Below the pieces are notes generated by a model that was not told where the DNA came from, ran no database searches, and saw only the letters and a program-made list of their open reading frames with translations. Shown here one piece after another: positions 11,194-22,917 of a DNA stretch of 64,000 nt; within the stretch, counting starts at the first letter, position 1; each line of letters starts with the position of its first letter. This DNA comes from Sparassis latifolia (Eukaryota > Basidiomycota > Agaricomycetes > Polyporales > Sparassidaceae). Made by a program: the position numbers and the translations under genes. Location of the stretch: NCBI GenBank assembly GCA_018466975.1, contig CM031562.1, positions 3,658,001-3,722,000 of the forward strand, read 5' to 3'.

Positions 11194-13559
11194 TTAGCTG
11201 CGTCCGAAAGTGTTCGCGTAGTCCAAGTTAAATCTCATCCTCCGGATCCCACCGCGATATTTTGCCCAGAGGGCGCCAATAGTACTGTTTGGATTTCTTC
11301 GTCTCGCTACGCTTCGCAGGACGGGGCATGATGCTACGGATGAACGTGGCGCGCTCCTGGTCCTGGTCCTTTTCAGGTACGTAGAACCACTGCGCCTCGA
11401 GTAAATGGTCCGTTGCGTCCTATGTGCAAACAAGCACACCAGAGATCAATGTGCAATTCAAGCGTAACTCCGAAGAACGCCCGGCGCACCTTCACGCTGT
11501 TCTCGACTTTCCCGAACACTCCGTACGAATGGCGTCCATCCTCCAGAGCGTCCTCGATGACGCATATCCACTCGCCCTTGCCCATCTTACCCTCGCCTTT
11601 CAGGCTTGACGAGTCCTTCAAGGTCGGACGGCTCGCCATGATGGCGCTGTACAGCGACGATGCGGGCAAGGATGAGGCACGAGAGGTGGCAAGGGTCTCG
11701 ATGAGCAACCCCTGCATTTCAGCATGCGGAAGCGGGGAGCCATTCGTACTCGTGGATGACGGATGATCTCGAGGCTCGTGTTCAGTCTGTTCATCCTTCG
11801 TCGACGATACCTTCTTCGACATGGAGCGCACATCCACATCCACCCTCATACTCTGTTCCCCCTCCTTCGCTCTCTTGTTCCTGGCTTTCGTATGCTGATC
11901 GCGATCAGCTCGCGCAACCACCTTACGCTCGACAGACTTCTCGCTGGTCTCGCGCACCTTGCCGTTGTCGTTGCCGTACACGGGTACCACATCGGCCTTG
12001 GCCCCGGATTCCAAAGGGACCACCCGGGCCTTCTTCTTCGCAGGCCCGCCTAAACTTTCCTTCCGCCTCTTCCGTATACGCTCCTCCCCCTCGCTCACTC
12101 TCCTGAGCTTGTTTACCTCGCTCCGTTCCTCGCGTCCTTTCGACGGCCCAGCATGACAGTCTACATCCATGGAGTCCTCCGTTCGTCGGGCCTTCTTCCA
12201 TCTCGTGTCCTTAGGAACAGATGACACCCTGCGTGAGCACATCGATGACTCTCGACGGCCGTTCTGGCATGCATCTTCAACCGTCTCGTTGTCGCTTGTC
12301 TTCTCTTTGATCACTCTGGATTTCACCCGTGACTTCATTGGGGATAACTGTCGCGATAATCGGTGTGTCATATCCGAAAATAAGGGTGAATCCGACGTAT
12401 CGAGCTCCAGCACTGGCTTGGTACCTGGGCGCAAGAGTGGACAAGCCCGTCCAGGCGCCGTCTGCGACCCTTTGACCTGCGCGACGTCATGATCTTCTGG
12501 ATCGCTTGCTTCGAGCTTGTTGAACAGAGCGATGTCGGCACTATCGTCTAGATGGCGCGGCGACGACGGAGGTGACGAGAGTGGGGATGATGTCTGGATG
12601 TCGGGTGCTAGGGACGGCGAGCGTAGAAGCGGCGTCAAGGGTAGCAGCGACAGCGAGGGCGATAACGGCGAAGGTGAGGTGACGTCATACGGAGACGACT
12701 GAGCACCAGGTCAATACAAGAGCACAGCGGTGTAAGCGTGCACGCACCTTCGAATGGATATTCATGACAGGTAGGTCCGAAAGGTGAGTGTCACTGAGTG
12801 GGTCTGACTCAGGGACGTGATGAACCTGCTTCACCGTAGGAGCACCGACAGGCATGGATATGCAGCCGATGAGAGCTGGCGACGGAGTGGTGGTATCCTC
12901 CACAGTCGCGGAAGGTGTAATAACATCGACGTTCAGCACTTCGACAGGTGCAGGGAGGGTGATATGGTTCAATGGAGGCGAAGGTAGAGGTTCAGCAGAT
13001 TGAACAGTGAGGGGCGAGCAGCAGTCGGCCGACAGGATGAAGACGAAGGAGAAATCGATAAAGACTGGACAATAAGTGGAGTAGTCTCAACCACGGCAGT
13101 TTCCAGATCTGGCTCAGATTGAAGATATGGTGGCGAGATGTTGATAAGCATTGACGTTGTGCTAGACGGATCAGGGGGCGGTAAACACGAAATTGACGCA
13201 GCCGGTGATGAGAGGGGAAGAGGCTGGAGAGATGCGACGGGCGATGTTGAGAGGCGAGGGTGCTCGTGGAGGTCAAGAAGCGTAGACGCGAGGGCATCAG
13301 TCTCCTGACCTTTCATCTCCTCGCCTTGTGGTTCAGGAAGCTCTCCTGCGCTCGCGTGGCCGAGGCTCCCGGAGTGTGATTTCGGAGCGCCAAGGCAGGC
13401 GCCTGAGTCAACGAGGCGTTCTGATACAAAGAAATCAGGAGAAAGTGGGCGAGACGATGTTGGACGCGTAAACGGCTCGTCGCGCTCGGCAGATGTAGAA
13501 AAGGATATGCGCCGTCCATGAGGGTAATCGAGATTCATATTTTCGTCATCTGAATGCAT
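11194..13559 (-). CDS. Hypothetical low-complexity, probably nuclear protein
   Basis: The ATG at 13559 starts MHSDDENMNLDYPHGRR. The N-terminal half is rich in Ser, Pro and Asp. The middle (about 12600-11600) is rich in Lys, Arg and Glu, with basic clusters (RIRKRRKE, GPAKKKARV) that look like nuclear localisation signals. The C-terminus is more ordered: EWICVIEDALEDGRHSYGVF, then a 70-base intron at 11420-11489, then DATDHLLEAQWFYVPEK and a tail ending SRWDPEDEI. A second intron near 12700-12757 joins NIHSK to SSPYDVTSPS. The join near 12950-13070 is unclear because the frame changes there without a strong splice pair. The family is not recognised; the ordered C-terminus is the part most likely to show homology. 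Confidence 0.6.
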
Positions 13560-14017
13560 GTCAAGATCAGAAGTAGTCAGTAAGCAGTTTCATTTCGTCC
13601 TGTCACAACTAATTATCACCGCCTGCAAATCAGAAAAGATCGTGCACCCGTAGCGTAGAGACCTCTACCGAGGGGAGAAGAGTAAAACCCCTTGGGTAGA
13701 GGCAAATGCATTGCAAGAGGGAAACAACGAAAATGTCTCGTGGTACATCCTACAGCATAGTGGTGGCCCATACCAGCACCACGATTAGCTCTTCATTTCG
13801 TGACAAGAAGGCCTACAAGCCGACGCCACACGCTGTGTAGCAAATCCGCAGGTGAACAGCGTCACAAACAGCATTTTACATGCAGATTCTCCATGATCGA
13901 ACGGAAAGGAAGTCGCAAGGAAGAAGTGAACAGCTTGACGTAGACAATCCCAGTTTGCTCACTTTCAGACCTGCTATAGCCAGCAAAACATAAATTCCCC
14001 TCCTCCTAGAGCATTGC
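13560..14017. other. Intergenic region
   Basis: Lies between two minus-strand genes. No frame, RNA gene or repeat worth naming was seen. It should hold the promoter of the gene at 11.2-13.6 kb and the 3' end of the gene at 14.0-14.7 kb. Confidence 0.5.
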
Positions 14018-14719
14018 TCAGAATCTGCATGCTTGAAAACGACCCGCCTTAGCACGAAAGCACTTTGTAAAGACCCGAGGCGCCCAAACCTCGGCCACCA
14101 CAGAATAACCAAGGGATTCATACAATTCGGCATCGAACCGTTCGGTATGAAGCGTAATTCGTACATCACCATGCAAGTATATCACGCTGCGCGCGCCAAA
14201 CATATGTCCGGTAACTGCAAAGGTACAGGAGAACAAGAATTCCTTCTCACCTTTGTCCATACCAGCGTCATCCGAGTATTCAGACGCATCCACGTTGAGG
14301 TGCGATGTGTATGGGGGTTCCTCGGAATCATCGCTTAGGGACGAATAACCAAAGGGAGTACGCGGGGGTAACGATGGTGAAGCGGTCTGAGAGTTGCCTG
14401 CATAGTAGTATCCGCGGGTCGAGAATTTCGTATGTGAGGGCCAGTAACTGTCCAGTTCATGCGCGTCGTCGAGTAATACACGCGAAGTAATCTCGAATCC
14501 GTGCAGTGGGCTGGACTGGTCGCGAATCTGTGCATAGTCGGCGTAGGCATAGGGGCTGTTCTCAAAGTCCACAGACGGCGCAATAGGTGAGGATGATGGA
14601 GAGAAGTCGTACAGATAGGTGGACGCGGTGGACGGCGATTCGTTAGTGTCCGACGCCGACAAGCTCTTCCTCCGCAACTTGAGCGGCAATGCCGTCAGGG
14701 GCGGCGACGAGGAGAACAT
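14018..14719 (-). CDS. Hypothetical protein, 233 residues
   Basis: A continuous minus-strand frame. The first ATG in frame is at 14719 (MFSSSPPLTALPLKLRRKSL); the frame is open further upstream but has no ATG there. The N-terminal two thirds is rich in Ser, Pro and Tyr with acidic patches (SLSDDSEEPPYTSHL, YSDDAGMDKGEKEF). The C-terminal part is more hydrophobic and ordered (ESLGYSVVAEVWAPRVFTKC). No signal peptide or membrane segment stands out and no family is recognised. The final part could instead be intron if a GTGATG donor near 14175 is used. Confidence 0.5.
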   Translation of the reverse strand: MFSSSPPLTALPLKLRRKSLSASDTNESPSTASTYLYDFSPSSSPIAPSVDFENSPYAYADYAQIRDQSSPLHGFEITSRVLLDDAHELDSYWPSHTKFSTRGYYYAGNSQTASPSLPPRTPFGYSSLSDDSEEPPYTSHLNVDASEYSDDAGMDKGEKEFLFSCTFAVTGHMFGARSVIYLHGDVRITLHTERFDAELYESLGYSVVAEVWAPRVFTKCFRAKAGRFQACRF

Positions 14720-15032
14720 GAGCGGTAGCAACGAGAGGCGGACTGGAATAGCTGCAACGATGATGGAGGACAAGAGCAAGTGATAACAGAGCTCACGTGG
14801 TCCGAGTCAACAGGAGAGCGCGTCTGTGTGCGCATGTTTGGCGAGGTCACGCTCCCGCGTCATCTCACCGGAGATTGAATTGTAAAAGTGCACTGATTAC
14901 ACGGATCTGTGACCAGATTGGATGAGTGCTTATGTTTTGCGAGCACATATAACGGGCTTCAGGCAAGCTCGGGTAGTCCGCACCGTCCTCCCCTCTTTCT
15001 TTCACCCTGTCCAGAGGTTATATTCGACCAGG
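14720..15032. promoter_or_regulatory. Divergent promoter region of the 233-aa gene and glyoxalase I
   Basis: 313 bases between two outward-facing start codons. A CATATAAC sequence near 14945, about 85 bases before the glyoxalase ATG, is a possible TATA box. Nothing else was recognised. Confidence 0.35.
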
Positions 15033-15741
15033 ATGCCTCGCTCAGCAGAGACCGCGAGTTTCAGGGTAACACTCAGCCACTTTATGCTGTAGGTTCGGTC
15101 TGATTCGCCGTTTGTATGTAGTTCAATCATACCATGCTACGTGTGAAAGACGCTCAGGTCTCGCTCAAGTTCTACACCGAGGTATGTGCTTCTAGACTGT
15201 CGTGGAGATGCAGGATACGCTAACGGTGATGGGCGACCAGGTTCTCGGCATGGAGCTCGCAGACAGTATGTCTAGATTGCCCATGTGCGCGGAACGTCAA
15301 TCTCGAACGTTGACGTGCTTCACCTCCAGAGGCCGAGTTTGAGACCTTCACTCTCTACTTCCTCGTCTACAATGAGGGGGACCAGGTCACCAACCATGAG
15401 ACTCGTTTCGCTCGCGAGGGTGTGCTCGAGCTGACGCACAACCATGGCACCGAGTCCGACCCCAATTTCAAGGGCTATGCCAACGGTAATTCCGATCCTG
15501 GTCGTGGCTTCGGTCACATTGCCATCACGGTCGACGACATTCAGACGGCTTGTGACCGCTTTGAAAAGCTTGGTGTAAAGTTTCAGAAACGCCTTCAGGA
15601 TGGCAGGATGAGGCACATTGCCTTCATCCTGGATCCCGATGGGTACGTGTGGTTCGCTTTTCCTGGCTGACTTTTCGACCGATGACGTCCTCTCATAGCT
15701 ACTGGATTGAGATTGTCCCTAACCATCTCCCGAAAATCTAA
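15033..15741 (+). CDS. GLO1: Glyoxalase I (lactoylglutathione lyase)
   Basis: Converts the hemithioacetal of methylglyoxal and glutathione to S-lactoylglutathione, which detoxifies a by-product of glycolysis in the cytosol. Five exons: 15033-15065, 15122-15181, 15241-15265, 15330-15642 and 15699-15741. They spell a protein of about 150 residues that begins [20 protein letters not shown] and ends [13 protein letters not shown]. The four expected metal ligands are visible: His in [10 protein letters not shown], Glu in [10 protein letters not shown], His in GHIAITVDD and Glu in YWIEIV. The start is chosen because the first exon splices in phase to [10 protein letters not shown], the usual fungal N-terminus. 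The length is that of a single-domain glyoxalase I. A decayed second copy follows about 1.1 kb downstream in the same orientation. Confidence 0.93.
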
Positions 15742-16811
15742 AGCTTGAGGTGCAAATATGGCCAATGAGAAGTTGTATGATAGGGAACACGAGTATGTAT
15801 TCAGTCAAGGGAACAATGATTTCGTATGTTGTGTGGATGGCGCCTTGCAAACTTCACGCACCATGAACATCCATAGTATCCCACCGATAACCTTGCAGAT
15901 GGTCTACATGACGGATCGACGGGCGTCCGGAGGGAAAGTTCCGACGTCGGAAAGAATTATTATTTCCGTCCACGTTGTCATGTGAAGTGAGGGAACACAC
16001 TGCCTAAGGATCAGGACGTCTTGGATCTGATAAGAGCGCATCTCTGTCCCCACCAGTAATGGATCGGTGGTTCAACCGTCAAGCTTGTTCGGTCCGTATC
16101 AGGCATCTGTAGGCCCTCCTGCGAAACGTGGTGGCCTCTTCACCAACGGACAACTGTATAATACGGTATCCAGTCGAATTGTCCTTGTGCAACCCATGAT
16201 GTTTACTATATAGCCTTTTCACGCCAGTTGATCGATTGCTATCTTTCAACTGGCGTCGGTAGTATCGTGTATTAGCCCACGCCGGTAAGTGGTCCAGTGT
16301 GTCAGTGGGCGGGGACGGTAATGTGTCAGATTGATTCTTCACTAGACATCCCGTGGCTGACAGAAATATCGAGTGCGCTGTGTTAGTCATGATCCATCCC
16401 ACGTCGCCTCGCACTTCTTTCTTGGATGCGAGATCTGGCATATGCCGCCAGAGAACCATTCCAGTCAGTAGTCACGTACATGTAGGGGGTTGATTCCTAC
16501 TCCGGGGGAAGAGTACCGATTGCCTGTCGAGCCTTCCCTCTGCACTCTGAATGTTGTAGCCGTTGCGGACAGTGGAAGTAGACCCGATCGACGAACGCCA
16601 GCGATCTCTCCGATCAGATAAAATTACGCCAAATTTCTGCGCGACGTCGAGTCTGTGACTTTCATGTTCGCAACCGTCCTCGGCTCGTCTGATTTGAAAG
16701 TGCCATATATATTATGCCCCGCAGCTCTAAAACAGAAGGTTGTGTATGTGAAGTGGGCAACTTCTCGGCCAAGCGCAGAAGTAATATAGTTGGAACCTTG
16801 CAATGATGTAG
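15742..16811. other. Spacer between the glyoxalase gene and its decayed copy
   Basis: A minus-strand frame at 16079-16459 (126 codons) is open but unlike any family I know and lacks supporting splice or promoter signals. I treat the stretch as non-coding. The first exon of the decayed copy would be expected near its right end, but I could not find it. Confidence 0.4.
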
Positions 16812-17593
16812 TTCGATTCACACGATGATCCGCGTCAAGGATCCTACAGTTGTCCATCAAATTCTACACGGAGGTGTGTCTGAGAACTGTGCATACTGAT
16901 CGTGATCATGAAGTCTGACATTTGCTGTCAAAACCACCGTGTTGCGATCGACTAATTACAACCGACGGTGCAAATCTTGGGTATGGATTTGCTTTCTCGT
17001 ACGTTTCGCATATGTCGATATTCTTACTCTTCCATCTCGCTTGCATCCGAGAGCGCAAAAATTGTTGCTGTCACATCCTAAGAAGTGACAGTGCTTTCTT
17101 GGCGAGCAGACTACAAATTCGAATCTCTTACGCTCTACTTCAAGTAGAGCGTCCTGGCATTTGACCACTCCGGAGGAAAAGATAAGGACTCACGCTTCGA
17201 CCGTGAAGGTCAGCTTTCCCCTTGTTTAATTTCCTTCTACCACAGCCATGACTCAGTATGTTTTCAGGTGTCCTTGAGCTGATTCACAACCACGGGACGG
17301 AGTCGGATGCCTCGTTCTCAGGTTATGCGTCGGGAAACTCGGACCTGGAAAGGGATTTGGCCACATCACGATCACGGTCCCGGACGTTGAAAACGCGTGT
17401 GGCTGCTTCGAGAAGCTTGGGGTGCCGTTCAAGAAAAAGCTAACGGACGGGAAGATGCGCGATCTCGCGTTCATACTGGATCCGGATGGGTATGGATACA
17501 TCGTCTTTCAGGTGAATATTTGTGTTGACTGCGTATTGTATGCAGGTATTGGATTGAGATCGTTCCTCCTCGGCTCATTCTTGGTTCAGGTGA
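16812..17593 (+). pseudogene. Decayed second copy of glyoxalase I
   Basis: The exon order of the intact gene upstream is recognisable: FDHTMIRVKDP at 16812, SIKFYTE near 16852, ILGMDLLS near 16975, YKFESLTLYF near 17110, [13 protein letters not shown] near 17272, then [28 protein letters not shown] and a last exon [15 protein letters not shown] ending at 17593. It is broken in several places. A one-base insertion precedes the first metal-binding His, and a frame change follows KDP near 16849. A TAG stop lies at 17145-17147, and a one-base deletion near 17345 sits in the segment matching SDPGRGFGH of the intact gene. The conserved exon phases show it arose by DNA-level tandem duplication, not reverse transcription. 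Confidence 0.85.
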
Positions 17594-17874
17594 CCAGTGA
17601 CGCCACACAAGTTACCTGAGACAGTAAATATTGCAGTCAGAACTTTGGGCAACACGCAATGCAGGCGGAGTCATCCCGAAACAAATCCTTTCAGTTCCAC
17701 CAACTCAAATAGTAGTGACCTCATGTGATCATTCAAATAGTCACTGTGTGTGATGGAAGGGCTATTCGAAACATTCCCATCCAGTGTGAGTCATAATAAC
17801 CCCTGGTCCACAATGGTACAACATACTACGGACATTCATGGTATCCGCAACGTTGCTACTTCTGAATTAGGCAC

Positions 17875-20784
17875 TTATTGCATGTCGAATACACGACTCT
17901 TCCAACCCTTTCTCCTTCTTTCTACTCCTTCCCTGATAGCTCCCCGCTCTCGCGCCTCTTCAACTTCTTCCCGCACCTTAGCCGTCTGTTCCATGATGCT
18001 CTCCACTGTTCCGTTCGTGCACTCCACAGCTCCCTGCAATTCGCCCATCGCCCCTCTTGTGATATCAACGGCACCATACTCGCTTGCCCTCGGGCCATCA
18101 ACAGGACCACCCTTCCCAGGAAGGATCTGCGGACCGATCCCCACTGCCAACGCACTCTCATCTGGGGTGGGTGGGTCCGACAATGAAGGGAAGGGCTGCG
18201 TGACCGTGGTGCGAATCATGCCCTGGAGGGTCGCCCTTGTGTGAGTCTCAACGAGAGCAGCAGTCTGGGACTCCTCTTCCGTGCTCGAATCCGAGTCGTC
18301 GGAGGCGGTACAATCTTCGCCCGATACACCCGCTCTGGCATGCAGCAGAAGTGCCTCCCAATAGTCCTCGTATGAGACTTCACCGCTTGGCTCCAACTCA
18401 TCGTTCAATCCCTCTGCAGTCCGCTGCACACCTGCGAGGAAACGCCCTAGTGCTTCGAGTAGCGTCCGGATCTGCTGTGCAAGAATATGCCCGGCGATGG
18501 CCCGTACGAGAGGTCCGGATAGCGGTTGGACAATGAACTTATTCAACAACCAATGCTTGCTCCGATATATCGCGAATTGCAAACCCGGCACGTCCACGCT
18601 GACGTCTGTTACGCGGAACAGAGTCTCCGCACCGTTGCCTTCACTGGCACTTCCATCGGCGTCCTCGCCTGTTTGCAGGTCGAGTTCCACATCAACCGTC
18701 AAGCCTTCGCCTTGTTCGTTCTGTCGGCCAACATCTACGCTGAGCAATCCTTGGTCTTCATACCCGAGCATCCCGTGCCACCTCTCGTAGTGCACATAAT
18801 AGCCGATATTGCGGGCGGACACACGCAAACCGTTAACGTGCACTCTCGTTCTCGTGTACGTCTACACGCCGCCCGCTGAATATCCAACTTGCGAATTACC
18901 GGCATCCACCAAGGCAGCCCGCTTGGTGACATCCACCTGAAGTTCGCTATAATTTTCGACGCGGATGCGGTCTGGAATCAGTGATGCCGAAACACCCGTC
19001 CCGGGGGTGAGTAGCGAAGTGTCGATGACTACGTCCAAATTCCCGCTCTTATACTCCACGCGTGGCATTGGTATGGCTTTGATTGCGCGGAGAATCCGAG
19101 GGATTAGCCAAACAAGGACGTCGCGTTGGGTCCGGCGCCGCCACCTTCGATTTATCCTCTGAGCCTGTGCAGGTGCCTCGTTAGTGGTGGCAGAGCTGAA
19201 TAGTGCAATATCGCCAGTAAGCGTGTCCAGAGATCGCAAGAGACGGCGGGATGTCCGGTCAGACGCCATCGCGGAGGTAAATGTGTCCATCTCGTGGACC
19301 AAATCTCGGACATGTCTCACCCACTCCGCATTCTGTTCGGAGGCCTTGTCCATAAGTGCTCTGCCACGGTCATATAGCGTCTCAATATCCCGTCGCCCCT
19401 CGGGAGAAGCGGCAAATCGTGCACTGGCTAGCGCATGGTCAAGCCACTCTCCCACACTCGTAAGATAGGCTTGAAGCTCCCGTCGACTGTCTGTATCTGT
19501 GGATGCTGCTGCTTCTAGTGGGATGTTGATGACATCGGACGTGACCGTCTGTAGGGCGTTCAGGAGAGCATCAAGTGAATGACCCGAAGCCAGTCGTTCA
19601 AGGATGGTCACAAGATTTGAGAGGGCATCAGACAGCGGGGGTTCGGCCCACACAACGGGCACAACAGTGGGTAATCGGGCTCCTGAGAGGTCAGAGACAC
19701 TTGTGCTCAATTTACTGGAATATTTACGCAGGAGGAGTAGCACCATTCGGAGAGCCTCCCGGTAAGCTGATACTCTACTGGCGCGAAGCATGGACTAGAA
19801 CATCACGCAATGTGAGATTGATACCGAAGGTCATGAGACTACGCGCACCTCTTGGAGTCTAGAGACGATAGCTTCCTTCGCTCGCTCCGAAGTTCCATTG
19901 TCTTGCGTTTCGTCATCGTGTTTCGTCATCATCACACCAAATCCAGCTACGAAGTCTTCGCTGGATTCTGTCGCCTTTCTCCTTAGATCTCCAACAGCAT
20001 TACTTCCAGGACGTATAACGCCCTCCATCTCCGCTGAAACGTCTTCCACGCGGGACGCGGGACGCCCAACGTGGGCTACAGTGTCTGTAACCATCTCACG
20101 CAAAGCAGCCAGTGCATCTGATAAAAGAGTGTTGAATGTCGAGGAAGTTATGAGCACCCGAGCCAGCACGACGAGCGATCGAAGCAGTTCGACGGTATTC
20201 GTCGTCAACTCAGCCTGTGAGGGTAGCTGCTTGGCTATCTGGAGATTTGAGATCTAGAACTTAGAATGTAAGGATTCTTACGCACCCGTGGTGTCCATAT
20301 CCATTGCACTACCGTTAGCGTCAACAGCAACGCCGGCCTGCATTTGACTAGAGTCGACCTTCCTACTGTGGTACAACAGATGTTGGACAACATCATCGCC
20401 TGTCCAAATATCAGCATATATAGAACAACAGGAGAATATTTGCTTACTGTTCTTCTCCATCCCTATTTGCAGAGCCGCATCGAGAACCTCTCTGACATCT
20501 GTCACAACCTTCCTTCCGCTCTCACTAAGGGCACCATATCCAGTATCAACATGGTTAACGTTGAGTATGTCCGCATTGAGCAAGGCTTGCAGAGTGTCGC
20601 TCAGCTGGGTTTGAGTAGGCAGCTTGCCCGCTTTCAAGGCACCAAGGATGTCAGCAACGCGGTCGAACTGGGATAGCGGTGGAGGGCCAGGATCGACATC
20701 AACCTCTCGAGAGTGGTGTTTGGGTAGCAGAGGTTCGCGTTCTGGGGAACGCCTCCTGCGACAGCACGACAGGCAGATACCCAT
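17875..20784 (-). CDS. HAM1: HAM1-family (hyphal anastomosis) protein with HAM1_N and HAM1_C domains
   Basis: Long fungal protein of the family named after hyphal anastomosis protein 1; its C-terminal domain (formerly DUF4449) is related to lipid-binding BPI-type folds. The start is set at 20784, the second ATG of the open frame, because it gives MGICLSCCRRRR. That is a Gly-2 myristoylation site beside three Cys that could be palmitoylated, followed by the basic run and REPLLP. The HAM1_N part includes IPMPRVEYKSGNLDVVI and SLIPDRIRVENYSELQ (near 19000). HAM1_C includes VPGLQFAIYRSKHWLLNKF (near 18550) and AIAGHILAQQIRTLLEALG. The tail is acidic and ends GWKSRVFDMQ. Five exons are joined by short introns, for example MEKN|SDDVVQ near 20440, DTT|AKQLPSQ near 20280-20230, and one near 18870. 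Membrane attachment is inferred from the N-terminus. Confidence 0.82.
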
Positions 20785-21351
20785 AACCTGATGAGTTGTA
20801 GCCACCTGTGACCTATCTGAGGAACGAGGATATACCTCCTGTGAAATGACTGAGGTCTATAGCTTGCTCCGAATCATTCACACTGGTTCTTTAACTGTAT
20901 AGCCGGCCTGAGAAGGAGAAGGAATGCCGACTCTACTCATACGGCCAGACTCGTAATCCTGCTGAAACCTGTCTCGACATTCAAAGTCACTGCAGTGGGT
21001 CTGATGCTCCTTACCTGAGACAAACACAGCTCAGAAAGTGAGATGGCGCGGGCTCACTGTTCGTTTAATCTCGAGAACGTAGTACAAGGAAAAGAACATT
21101 ATTGTAGGGAACAGGCTTATGGGCGCTTACAGTGCGTCATAGACGCGTCCGGATCACGTGCGAATGTACTTGACGCAAGTCGAGGATGAACTCCTTGGCA
21201 TGCTACAGTGCTGAGGATGATACGAAGGACATAGAGCTTTGAATAATACATACATATTTCTAGTGAAGAGGTAAGTAGACTGTGGTATAGGGATAATATT
21301 TTCGACGAAATATAACATATGGAGTCGTACCTCGTCGCGTGCCGACGAGCA
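20785..21351. other. Intergenic region between the HAM1 and securin-like genes
   Basis: Both flanking genes run leftward, so this holds the HAM1 promoter and the 3' end of the securin-like gene. It is AT-richer than its neighbours toward 21200-21320. No gene or repeat was seen. Confidence 0.5.
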
Positions 21352-22917
21352 CTAAACATCGAACTTGAAGTCCTGTTCCGAATCCAGCCCACCGATAGCG
21401 AATTCCAAGACCATACTATCCTTCGGCACCTCAGCCGCCGCTGCCACTATGGTCCTGCTCGTAAACGGACCAAGTGCGCGCAGACGAGTAGAGTTGGGAA
21501 GGGGTTTCGACGTACCAGTAGCCGTCGTAGTAGCGTACACAGACGATTTCCCTTTTGCAGCAGCTGCAGACGGTTTCCGCGCCGTGCTTGCAGCCCGCAG
21601 AGTGACTCCTGTTGTGGGATTCGTAGTGGTACCAGTGGTAGTCGCATAAACCGAACCTTTCCGTCTGGGAGCGGCCGTGGAGACTAACGATGGTACTCTG
21701 GTTCGAGCAACCTTGCTGGGGAGTGTGTTCGCGGATGTACTTGCGGTACGTGTTGCGGAACTTGTCGCTGAACCCGTCGCGGCCGACACCGTGAGTCTCG
21801 AAGATGCGCAGGTGGACATCGTCGTTGTCGGGCGTGTGGATGGTACAGGGCGAGGTGCAGGGACAACGCGGGATGCTGCAGCAACACGAGAGGCCGATGG
21901 ACGCATTGTGGACTTGCTCATCACCGTGACCTGGAAGTCGTTGGAAGTCTTGATGCCGAAGATACTGTCATCCTCTGGGCACATCGTAAATTGTGACTCA
22001 AGAGGTGTATCAAATACGCACCGAGCTCAGGCAGCTGAAGGTAGTTCCATATAGAGGGAGACGATGAAAACCCACTGCTGACCAACAGTTCTTGAGTGTC
22101 GATCATAGTATCGATATCAGCCGCGTAGAAGTGGTCCGCGGAGTCGTCGACTGGACATGAATGCGCAAGTTCAAAAAGTTGTCGGCCAGCGACTTTGTAG
22201 TCGGGCATATCAAAAGGAGGCTCGTACGGAACATCTGTGACCGCACTGTCAGACAGTGCACCGACCCGTGTGGGCCGCTGAACTCACCTATCGCACTTGG
22301 TGGCATGTACTCGATCTCATCATAGTCATCTTCATGCACTGTCTCCTTCTCCTCAGCCCCCACTTGCACATCCATACTGACATCTCCATCACTGACATCC
22401 CAATGGTTCCCTTGCGTCACCGGAGTCTCGAAACTATGTTTCGCGCTCCCACTCCGAGGTGTGCGCAGGCTCTTGCGAGTCGATGACGGACGCAAGACGC
22501 CACGTGGTGTACAAGCAGGTGCGGGGTCGAGCAAAGAGAGCTTTGCGAGTTTTGCGGTCTGCGGGGCCGGGGTTTTGAACGGCACGGCATTCGCCAAACG
22601 GTTCGGGAGCGGTGTCTTATCGAAGAGTGGCCGGGGAACGGTAACAATAGGTTTTCCATCCTTGACGGCCTTTAGTCCTTCTGTGAAAGTGCAGTATGAG
22701 CAAGAGATACGTTACTCGTCTGAGATGAATACAGACGAACGGCTGGCCGGTGAGGCGTCTGAACCAACTTTCCCTTTCCGTTCACCGTCGTAGCACCGTG
22801 GTGACCAAGGTTTTCCTGCAATGTATTCCGGCCTTTCAATGCCCTTCCCGGAGTTTTTGTGTGCGGCGGATAGCGCGGAACCTCATCGTGAAGTGCAAGC
22901 GGGCGTGCGCCAAGCAT
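21352..22917 (-). CDS. Securin-like protein, candidate separase inhibitor
   Basis: Securins hold separase inactive until the anaphase-promoting complex destroys them. I call this securin-like from short motifs, since securins diverge strongly. The N-terminus has a destruction-box-like RNTLQENLG inside TPGRALKGRNTLQENLG. It is followed by a basic, Pro- and Thr-rich region (FDKTPLPNR, VPFKTPAPQTAKLAKLSLLD, STRKSLRTPRSGS) like that of fungal Cut2/Pds1. Then comes an acidic stretch leading to DEIEYMPPSAI and, across an intron near 22260-22205, DVPYEPPFDMPDYKVAG. The EIExxxP arrangement resembles the separase pseudosubstrate segment. The C-terminus is rich in Ser, Thr, Ala and Arg with two similar SVYATTT segments and ends GLDSEQDFKFDV. 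Another intron near 22724-22690 joins YSSQT to KGLKAVKDGKP. An upstream first exon is possible because codons before the ATG at 22917 stay open. Confidence 0.55.

Noticed and set aside
15033..17593. Glyoxalase pair read as one two-domain glyoxalase I, as in yeast
   Set aside because: The first unit has its own start, all four metal ligands and a stop at 15741. The second unit is broken and over 1 kb away.
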